Of a DNA stretch of 64,000 bases, positions 56,011 to 64,000 are shown one piece after another. The notes below the pieces were generated by a model. The model ran no database searches. It was given only the letters and a program-made list of their open reading frames with translations, and was not told the DNA's origin. This stretch comes from Piezodorus guildinii (taxonomy: Eukaryota; Arthropoda; Insecta; Hemiptera; Pentatomidae): contig CM041292.1 in assembly GCA_023052935.1 (NCBI GenBank), forward strand, positions 94,843,169 through 94,907,168. Reading direction: 5' to 3'. Made by a program: the position numbers and the translations under genes. Positions within the stretch are counted from its first letter, which is position 1. Each line of letters starts with the position of its first letter.

Positions 56011-56322
56011 CAGCGAAAAGCGACCAGAGATGAAGGAAGGGCAGTAAACCTTTTACTAATGTTTAAAATGAAACTATGGACGCGTAGGTTACGATTAGAA
56101 AAACTCTACTGTCTATCCTACAGATTTCAGGAAAAAAAAAATGGCATGACATTCATGGAAAAAAAATTCAAAATAAAGATTTTATTTATTTTTATTTATT
56201 TACAATCGTTTATGTTTGACTTTAATGTCATTTGCTATCTGCAAAAAAAAAAAAAATTTGCAATAAGCAAATATGATGACTTCCGAAAGTCGGTTAAAGC
56301 AAGGCATCTCTAGGCCACCGCC

Positions 56323-58321
56323 TCAAAAGTCGTCGGGGTGGGTTGTACGGTTCGTGTAGGATTTAAGTGTTTGGGCCGATGGGTTCATGTTGTAAGTCAG
56401 TTTGTCATGAAATCTTTTATAATATTCTGTGGCTGTGTCTGAAACTGTGAGTATGTCCAAGTCCTTATTAAGTAATTCGTTGGTTACATAAAACGGTGCA
56501 TCCACGATTTTTCGCAATATTTTCGATTGAAGGGTTTGAATTATTTGGATGTTAGAACATTTGGCAGATCCCCATAGCTCTATCCCGTATGTCCATAATG
56601 GTTTGATCAGTACTTTGTAAATAGTAAGTTTGGTGTTCACGGATAATTTGGATCGTTTGTCAAGCAGACGGGATAGTAGTCCAAATCGTCTGTTCAGTTG
56701 TTGTCTTTTAAGTCTAATGTGGGTCCTCCATGTCAGTCTTTTGTCTAAGTACAGTCCCAAATATCGTACTTCCTCTGATGTCGGAATGGGTTTATCCTCA
56801 AAATAGACTGCTGGACAATCCTCATGATTGAGCGTGAAAACGATAAATAGACTCTTTGATTGGTTCATTTTCACTTTCCATCTATTAGCCCAACTGGATA
56901 AGTCATCAATGTGGCTTTGCAACATGAAGGATGCAAGAATTGGGTTTTGATGGGATGTCAAAACAGCTGTATCGTCTGCAAAAGTGGCGAGTAAGGTGTG
57001 GTCATTTTCTGGTAAGTCTGCCGTGTAGATATTAAATAGTAACGGTCCCAGTACACTGCCTTGTGGGACCCCTGCTTGAACACGTTTTATTCCAGAATAT
57101 GCGTCTCCTACTTTTACAGTAAAGTGTCGGTCTGTCAAGTAAGAGAGTAATATTAAATAATAAGTCGGAGGGAGCAAATTTTTGAGCTTGGAAAGCAATC
57201 CTTCATGCCACACCTTATCGAATGCTTGACTAATATCAAGAAAAACACCAGGGCAATATTTTTTAGACTCTAAAGCATTCGAAATGTAGTCTACTAATCG
57301 ATGGCATTGTTGAATGGTCGAATGATGTTTTCTGAAACCGAATTGATGATTTGGAATGGCTCTAAATTTTCGAGCGAATTTAGACGATGAAGAATAATTT
57401 TTTCAAATAATTTTGAAAAAGAAGGGAGAAGGCTTATAGGGCGATATGAAGTCAGACAGTCTGAAGATTTATTGGGTTTTAATATCATTACAACTTCAGA
57501 ATACTTCCACACGGCAGGGTAATATGTTATCCTGAAGATAGCGTTGTAGATATTAGTTAAAAAAAGAATTGCTTTCCAAGGTAAGTTCTTTAGTATAAAA
57601 TTTGAAATTAAGTCATAACCTGGGGCTTTTTTGTTCGGTAATTTGGCAATAAAATCACAAACTTCATTAGGATGTATTGCTTTTGGCGGCAGAGTCATCG
57701 GTAAAGGTATGTTAACGTGGTGTGACACTAGTTCATTTGTAAGTTGGTTGTTGATGTCAGAGTGCGGTTTAAATGTCTCTTCTAAATGCCTAGCAAACAA
57801 TTCAGCCTTTTGAGCATCAGATTTCGCCCAAGAACCATCAGGCTGTCGAACAGGATGCGAGACATTATGATGGTCCAGTATGCGTTTTGTCGCTTTCCAA
57901 AGTGTGTTGTCAGAAGTAGTCAAACTGTTTAAAAATTATCAAATCTTTCAGTCTTTGCCTGTCTAATTTCGTTGTGAAGTTCTCTTGTTAGTCGATTAAA
58001 TTTACGTTTGTCAGTGGGATAACGAGTCTTTTGCCAAGTTTTTCGCGCTTTTCGTTTCAGTTCAATTAGGTGTCGAATGTGTGGTGGAAGAAATTCCTTA
58101 TTTTGATGGTGCTCTGTTTCCTTATAGGGAATAGAGGAGCCCCAGGCAGCATTTTGAACAGTTTGTGTCAGAAGCTGCACTGCATCATCCAAGTCTTCCG
58201 GTGTACGTATCTTTGTGTTGAGGGATAACGAGTTTTCGATTGATGCCCTAAACCTGCACCAGTCCGTTTTTCCAGTTGTCAACGTCGGGCCTGGAATCCT
58301 AGCAACTGGTTTTAAGTTCAT
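56323..58321 (-). pseudogene. Jockey-type reverse transcriptase, two frameshifts
   Basis: Reads in order: NLKPVARIPGPTLTTGKTDW (post-endonuclease linker); PTDKRKFNRLTRELHNEIRQ; TLWKATKRILDHH; NKKAPGYDLISNFILKNLPW; SSDCLTSYRPISLLPSFSKL; HQFGFRKHHSTIQQCHRLVD; PGVFLDISQAFDKVWHEGL; VQAGVPQGSVLGPLLFNIYT; ATFADDTAVLTS with the catalytic FADD; VRYLGLYLDKRLTWRTHI; and a C-terminus ending TNRTTHPDDF. One base is missing in a T-run near 57930 (DNF to LNSLTTSD) and one near 57358 (LEP to IPNHQ). Everything else is open, so this is a fairly young copy. It would have copied element RNA by target-primed reverse transcription in the nucleus. Confidence 0.92.
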
Positions 58322-58392
58322 CGTAATAAAGATAAAGGCAAAAAATGGGTTGGAAACTTAAAATATTTTTCTAAACACTGTTTATGTATTAA

Positions 58393-58584
58393 TTAATGTG
58401 CGCTGTTAAGAAAATATTCTTGAAACCGAATCTTGTTTCCTATGAATGGATTGAAGATTTGAAGTGCAGGAGATTGTAGACGTAGAAGTGATGGTGGGAG
58501 CTGATGATTTGAAGGATCCAACGAAATATTGTCTTCGAAAGTTGAGTTATAACCATTTTGACTTGTTATAGAGGTGGGATACAT
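58393..58584 (-). pseudogene. Possible start of the LINE's first ORF
   Basis: A frame MYPTSITSQNGYNSTFEDNI, then HQLPPSLLRLQSPALQIFNP runs to a stop at 58393. The upstream duplicate unit (58780-58920) encodes a similar but broken version. The position, 5' of the reverse transcriptase, suggests the N-terminus of an ORF1 product whose remainder was deleted. No zinc knuckles are present in the remaining part. Confidence 0.4.
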
Positions 58585-59045
58585 GCCGAAAGAAAAATCT
58601 TAAAAAGAAATTTATAAACTTAGGAATAAACTAATAAAATCTTATATGAAGAATCTTAGGTTCGGTATGAATTACTTCTTTTGAACAACGGATGGCAAAA
58701 ATAGTGAACTACAGCATCAAAACCATCATAGTCAGAGGCTCTGTTATGTTAAAAGTAAATATTATTAAAATCTAGTCTTGTTTCCTAGGAATGGATTGAA
58801 GATTTGAATTGCAGGAGACTGTAGACGTAGAAGGGATGGTAGAAACTGATTATCTGAAAGAGGAAGGATCCAAAGAATCTAGTCTTCGGAAGGTGGGGGG
58901 GGGGATAACCATATTGACTCAATATATAATCTTATATGAAGAATCTTAGGTCCTTTACGGTAATTACTTTTCTTGAACAACAGATGGCAAATATAGTTAT
59001 CTAGCATCAAAACCATCTAACGAAGCATCAAAATCATCGAATTCA
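58410..59045. repeat. Two tandem 5' units of LINE family 2
   Basis: TTGTTTCCTATGAATGGATT, GAAGATTTGAAGTGCAGGAG at 58431 recurs as TTGTTTCCTAGGAATGGATT, GAAGATTTGAATTGCAGGAG at 58778. Likewise TCTTATATGAAGAATCTTAG recurs at 58640 and 58930, and AGCATCAAAACCATC at 58715 and 59000. Units of about 330 and 280 bp. This may be a tandem promoter array or a duplication. Confidence 0.8.
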
Positions 59046-59050
59046 GAAGT

Positions 59051-59435
59051 TCAGTAAGCTAGTGTCGACCAATAGGAAGTTTTTCAATAAAATATATAAA
59101 GAATACGACACAGCCCAACTTGGAACAAATGCAGGTATTGGAGAAGGAAAAGATTTAAGAGCCTTGTTGACTGCCAACTTCAAAATTTACACGTATAATG
59201 ACTATTAGTGTAATTAACAAAAAAATATGTGTATGTTGGTATGTTGAATGGACTGAATCAGTGTTTATGCCGACAAATGAAAACGTAGCATTTGTGGTCA
59301 TATTGTATAAGAATATAGCAGTTTAAGAATAATCTCTAATTAATATAAAAATGGAATTTAAGCCTTTTCTTTTAGTCATATCCTCATATATAAGTAGGAG
59401 TTTGTTAACGCATGTTTGTAGTATTTTATCCATAA
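59051..59435. other. AT-rich stretch without recognised feature
   Basis: No frame, splice-bounded block or repeat recognised. Confidence 0.25.
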
Positions 59436-59935
59436 GATCCTGCACTTCCGACAAGTTCCTACTATGTGCACAGGTGGTTCATGTACAGTGTAAGCCAGCT
59501 GCCACCATTTAAGAAATACAAGGAATGTTAAACAACGTCTAGCAAACCATGATCAACTGAGAGGACCTACAAGGTACCACTCACAAATAATTCCCAGGTT
59601 GCACGAGACCAGCGCACAGGACAGATAGGAGCCAGGAATTTAGTCTGGAGAAGAAAGTATTTCCACTATAGATTGTTTCAGTTTAACAGTAGTTTCCATG
59701 TCCGAGAGCAGCTGTTTAGCCAGGCATTAAAATAGCTACGGGCGGCCTGGGGTTGGTATTCCCTAAGGAACGCAGGGCATCCGCGGCGAGTGCCTCCCGT
59801 GTAAGTGCCTTCTTTTATTATATCGGCCGCCTTACACCTTCCTCTTCCTTCGGCTAACGGAACGGGCTGCCGAAGAACCGACCGGTAGGATAACGGCCGA
59901 CCAAACAATACTGGAACAAAAATTTAAGTAAGGGA
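59436..59935. promoter_or_regulatory. GC-richer island
   Basis: E-box words CCAGCTGCC (59500) and GCAGCTG (59708), and CG-rich words GGCATCCGCGGCGAGTGCC and CTTCGGCTAACGGAACGGGC. The minus-strand frame 59678-59908 has no splice sites or known domain. Regulatory role is inferred. Confidence 0.25.
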
Positions 59936-60431
59936 AATCAGAATTTGTGAGTGAAAAAAGAACATTTATGTATAATATTTTATATTCTTAAATAAAGTGC
60001 GGTACGTATAATTGACTGTCATTTCCAGAAAATTGGCTAATGTATGATCTGCGCACTACTATTTCGAGTATCATCGATGGGCAACAGAGAGAAATAATCA
60101 AACCTTTCAGGAAAAATAAAATATATGGACTAAATAATACAATTATTGAAGGAATGTATTTATGTTTTACTAATTTTAAAAAGGGTCTCGTGTCTGAACA
60201 TTTATAAAATATAAAATTTTACAACAAAACCAGGGGTTTACAATTTCGGCATTATTTTTTTTTTTTACATCGATGTTTTGTCTTTTTTGTCAGAAAAAAA
60301 AATCATGCATAGCGAACTTAGGAACATAGATTTTATTTTAAACTATTATCTAATCATAAACATTAAAAAATGAGAAATCTTGCATTCTTAAGGAGTGTTT
60401 TTTTATTTTCATTAAGTAATTTAATCATCAT
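59936..60431. other. AT-rich stretch without recognised feature
   Basis: Nothing recognised apart from A/T runs. Confidence 0.25.
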
Positions 60432-60695
60432 CGGGGAAGTCCATGGATAGCTTAGTTACCACTCCAAAGGTTATGAGTTCGAACCCCAGAATGGTATCCA
60501 GCCTTATCAAGAAGAAAGGTAGGAGAATCACTCACAACCTCTCCCCGGATAAGTGAGACCAACCAGATAACTAGTGCCCACTCACAAAAATAGGCGTAGG
60601 GAGTGATAATTGTCATCCAATGATTGTCATCGAGCTGTGTGAAATCTTAAGAAACCATTTCATACCCCGCGGTCAAGGGCATTCACGGTTTTTTG
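60432..60695 (+). mobile_element. tRNA-derived SINE family 2, second copy
   Basis: GGGGAAGTCCATGGATAGCT is the head, TATGAGTTCGAACCCCAGAA the B box. The body shares CTCCCCGGATAAGTGAGA and CACTCACAAAAATAGGCGTA, GGGAGTGATAAT with the copy at 29719. The 3' part diverges (CATACCCCGCGG against TACACCACGCGG). Confidence 0.7.
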
Positions 60696-60959
60696 ATTAA
60701 ACAAATTTAAATCATTAGTAGAAAATGTCAATAGCAAATAGAGCAAGTTAATATAAAATAAATATAATACATACATCTATCATCAAATGAACTTTAAATG
60801 GTGAAAATATACGCGAATTGAATTTGGTCTCGCCCAATAATAAATCGCTTACATAGGGAGGTAAAAAATTACATATACAGGCGATTTATCAAACATAATC
60901 AGCATTAAATGAATATCCATTTCACAGAAATCGTATCATCATTCAATGAAGGAACTAAA

Positions 60960-61450
60960 GCTTTGATAGATAGGTGCTAGAGGTGTGAGATATTGCAACC
61001 ATCCATCTCAGCAACATATGTCAATATTTAGCATCGATTTGATGCTAAAAGGACTGTTCCAGAAGACATATATTAGTACGAGGGGCCCGATACCGACACG
61101 GCAATCGATAATTCGCAGAACAGAGGATGGATGATAGACGTTAAGAATTTAGAATTTCGCAGTAAGTGGGTACCTCAGCCACAAGTGGGATCATAAAGCA
61201 GGAGCCGGCTGAGTTACGAGCGGTTATTCTCCTCGCCCGTGCGGCAACTACCCGTTAGTTAGCAACTATGCCGGCGAATTTCTATAAACCGTAGGCTTTA
61301 TGCTCCTTACCGTTCCTTGTTTATGGGGATGGGGAGGAAGGGTTTTGTTTCTGCAAACCTGGAATAGGTCCATTGAGCCTCTCCGCCGAATATGGGCTTT
61401 TTCACCTCGGCTAACTGTTACAGCCTCTTTTTGGGATTTTTACCATTAGC
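60960..61450. promoter_or_regulatory. GC-richer island
   Basis: GC-richer block with CGAGGGGCCCGATACCGACA, CTCGCCCGTGCGGCAACTAC and Hox-like TTTATGC and TTTATGGGG words. No splice-bounded frame. Regulatory role inferred only. Confidence 0.25.
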
Positions 61451-61674
61451 CCTTACAAAGAATATAATGAGGTGTATTCATAATGCAATAAAATTAGGAT
61501 TAATTCGGTTATAGTATTCTATAAGAAAGATAGTAAAGTTATTTTTGTAATATTCTCATAAGTTAGCACTTCTTTCAAGAGCAAGTCATATTTTAAAATT
61601 TAACAAACATAATAATATATTTATCAATTTTATTTCTGTTCTTTTAAATCGATCAGCCTAAAAAAGTGACCTTG

Positions 61675-62945
61675 TCATTTTTTTATTTTTTTTATTTAAT
61701 GATATTTACAACTGTATAAAACAAAATACAACTAGTCAATGTGAAAAAATCTGGTGCGAGCAGCACACGACTTTCACTTACCTTTGTTAGTTATATCAAT
61801 TTAGGAATTTTTAAAAAAATTTAGAAACAAAAATAAGTAGTTAAAGAATTATTTACATTGGATTGTAATAGAAACATATGTTTTATTAAATAATCTATTA
61901 TATATCTACGACAATCAGTTTTTTATCAGACAATCGGCTTTTCATCACTCTCCGTTAACTTTTACAACATTATGTATAAGATTATATTTTTTCTAAAATA
62001 TTTAGCATTCCAACGGTATATTAGGCATGTATATTACTGTTCCTAAGTTCAAAACCAAAAAACAAATTACATTAAAAAAATAATAAGTTTTCTCCTTTAC
62101 TTGGATATCGAATTCGTTCTAACTATATATTTACCTGTTTTTTCGCAATCCTAATCAGATGAATGGTCAATTTTTACAACTACAAAATTAAAGGTACTTT
62201 GGAAGAAGAAATTTTGAAATATCGCCATTTAAGCCCTGTCAGACTATTTCAATCAGAATAAAATCTACATGACATTAAAGCCCATTAAATTTGACATCGA
62301 TATAGCGAGTTGCATCAAAATCATTAGAGCCGTTTTTAAGAAAATTGTAAAAATGTGCAAAATACATGGTATAAAGTAGTTCTTCTGGTTAGCTGATTTT
62401 GAGGAAAAAGTTGCAGTAACATCTCGGGCGTATAATCGTCTTAAATATGAAATTACAGTTTCATAGGACTTTTTGTTTTGCTTACCACACACACATACGC
62501 ACATACCTTTTGCAGGATATGGTCATTTGGACTCAGGGGTGTATTTCCGTCGAAAACTGGAATTCACAAATTTTCAGGATCGCAATACTTTCTCTTACTA
62601 TATATTTCATATATAGGTTATTGAAAGTAAAAAGTAACCATTGGCTTGTTAAACTCTTATGAAGAAGCTACCCATCGGTAGCACTTCAATGTTTATTTCA
62701 TTAGCAGTTCTTGAGGCCACCGTCTTTTTAGGCACCTCAGAAGGTAATCGGGAATAGATGGAGAAGAGAGGATACGGACAAGCGGGTTTGAGTGAGCTGG
62801 GAGTTTGGAATTCTGGCTAAGTCTGCAAGTAATGGGATATTCAGGTATTTATGGATAGTTTTATTGGTGGTAAAATAAGGAGCATTTAGGATCTTCCGGA
62901 GGATTTTAGATTGCAAGGGAGGAATTTGATAGCTTGAAAATGATC
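61675..62945 (-). mobile_element. LINE family 1, split by family B
   Basis: The 3' UTR with TTTACAACTGTATAAAACAA lies at 61706-61725 and the ORF end at 62640-62940 (LQSKILRKILNAPYFTTNKT, NIPLLADLARIPNSQLTQTR). A family B repeat at 61745-62637 separates them. The ORF part is truncated at about 62945 near SYQIPPLQSK. Confidence 0.85.
61745..62637 (-). repeat. Family B repeat, full length, nested in a LINE
   Basis: Plus-strand start AAAAAATCTGGTGCGAGCAG, CACACGACTTTCACTTACCT and end CTTACTATATATTTCATATA, TAGGTTATTGAAAGTAAAAA. The 893-bp length and clean edges inside LINE sequence define the family boundaries. AGGTAAGTGAAAGT near one end is the inverse of ACTTTCACTTACCT near the other end of sister copies, suggesting sub-terminal inverted repeats. 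No coding frame, so a non-autonomous DNA element is likely. Confidence 0.75.
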
Positions 62946-64000
62946 GCTTAAACACAAAACAAACATTGAAGCTCAAAAAAGACAGGAAAGCTAAAAGAAC
63001 TTGTTAAGGGGTAGCACATTTGTCTCTGAAGAAATCCATTGTGAAGGAATTATCATACAAACTCGACTTGAAGCTTTGCATATTAAATTACAGGTCAATG
63101 AACCATTAATAGCGCACAATAAATATGTATATATCATTATAACATATACATATACATATATATTGCAATATAATACATATTCACAGGAGTTTTCAAAAGA
63201 CCTAGATGGTATAGTTAATTAGCTACCTTACAATAGAGAATAATTTATTTTGTTGACGGCAAGGACCCATCGGGGTAGATGCGGGATCACAAATAAATAA
63301 ATGAAAATGACTATATTTTATATATAGTCTAATCTATAAATATATCTAATATTTATACTTTTATTTTTTTAAATGTATAAATGTTCATATCCCTCACTTC
63401 ATTTATCAAGCATAAAGCTTAATTTATAGTGATGATTTTAGAATTTTAGGAGCGGTTTAATTTATTAATGTTAAAAAACAACAACAAATAACGAGCTTAT
63501 TAATTATCCTTATTAATAAAAATGTTAAATCAATACATACTAATAATAAGAGATAAGACAGATCTGAAGTTTATGTTAAACGAGCGTTGACGGATTTGAA
63601 TGAGGTTTCAAGGATTCATATAGCTTTTTTTTTTTTTTTTTTTTTTATTTCTCTAATGCAATCGCTTATAGCTGTCGTCACTGGCGATGAAAAGCAGGAA
63701 TAAAAGAAAGAAAAAATCCAATTTTTTTTTTTGTTTTAAAGAATCGTAAAGTCTGGTGGCCACTTTAACGGACACTGAATTTCTTTTACTTCTGTAACAC
63801 AAAAGCAGCCTTCAGTTGAAAGCTCAGTTCAGATATTGCTAGACTCTAGAAGAAAAAAATATTGTGAAACGGCAGTCTTACCATACAAGGGAAAAGTTTT
63901 ATTCAACACCTGTTGTAAGACGGGTTGTAAATTGAACGAAATGTTTTGACTAGCTATTCCTATCGAGCAGGATTCTAACAAAAAAATTTAGATTCTTTGG
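62946..64000. other. AT-rich stretch without recognised gene
   Basis: Contains an (TA/CATA)n tract near 63125-63165 and poly-T at about 63628-63646. A 28-nt minus-strand block at 63882-63909 has good splice-like edges but ends in a phase that does not fit the chain. Nothing else recognised up to the window end. Confidence 0.3.

Larger units (their letters stand above)
56160..59050 (-). mobile_element. Jockey-like LINE family 2, internally deleted copy
   Basis: The element reads on the minus strand from two similar 5' units (about 59045-58768 and 58740-58410), through a fragmentary first ORF, to the reverse-transcriptase ORF (58321-56323) and a 3' UTR with an internal hairpin and A-rich end near 56160. 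The apurinic-type endonuclease that normally opens the second ORF of Jockey elements is not visible: the sequence passes from the 5' region directly to the post-endonuclease segment. It is the best preserved reverse transcriptase in the window. Confidence 0.85.

Noticed and set aside
63882..63909. 28-nt minus-strand block with acceptor-like CTTACAACAG and donor GTAAGA, possible upstream exon
   Set aside because: Its only open frame leaves one base, whereas the 51117 block needs two. It may be alternative or chance.
1..64000. CRISPR array or bacterial defence locus
   Set aside because: The only regular short repeats are the 21-bp foldback array and microsatellites, which have no spacers. Introns, LINEs and SINEs show a eukaryotic genome.

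Overview
The window looks like intronic and intergenic DNA of an AT-rich, repeat-rich arthropod genome (insect or crustacean; I cannot place it further). The reasons are spliceosomal exons, long (TA)n and poly-T tracts, mariner transposons, Jockey-type and RTE-like non-LTR retrotransposons and tRNA-derived SINEs. There are no bacterial operons, rRNA genes or CRISPR arrays. Almost no open frame longer than 100 codons is a host gene. The long frames are retrotransposon remnants or translated microsatellites.

Host gene. I infer one minus-strand gene spread over at least 44 kb, from five short splice-bounded blocks read from high to low coordinate: 51117-51129 (13 nt), 42328-42357 (30 nt), 22756-22855 (100 nt), 9652-9741 (90 nt) and a terminal block at 6529-6593 with a stop codon, followed by an AATAAA on the minus strand at 6431-6436. 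Reading phases are compatible through the whole chain. The encoded C-terminal part is Ser/Pro/Glu-rich and disordered-looking, and I do not recognise the protein. GC-richer, non-coding-looking islands lie across the same interval (about 1.44-1.90, 11.6-12.2, 13.9-14.2, 27.1-27.6, 38.9-39.3, 44.0-44.3, 51.4-51.6, 55.7-56.0, 59.4-59.9 and 61.0-61.4 kb). They could be regulatory elements. Two of them share an octamer-plus-CATTCC motif.

Mobile DNA fills most of the rest. Jockey-like LINE family 1 has eleven truncated pieces. LINE family 2 is one better copy at 56.16-59.05 kb with two single-base frameshifts, no endonuclease region and a duplicated 5' unit. Further decayed reverse-transcriptase pieces lie at 8.87, 26.1, 26.7, 42.5, 46.4 and 49.0 kb. 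Two mariner elements of about 900 bp (2823-3720 and 41234-42137) are internal-deletion derivatives, and a third mariner is only a 3' end at 11.29 kb. A 0.9-kb repeat (family B) occurs five times, and nested insertions date several of the elements relative to each other. A TIR-bearing repeat (family C) and two tRNA-derived SINE families are also present.

The most unusual structures are: a 1.4-kb foldback element (32983-34394) whose arms carry 8 versus 14 copies of a 21-bp repeat; and three inverted pairs (35.57/35.79, 37.94/38.12 and 44.5/46.28 kb) of a short motif that resembles hammerhead-ribozyme cores of Penelope-like elements, always with tails pointing outward. All identifications come from reading the sequence by eye; no alignment or database search was run.
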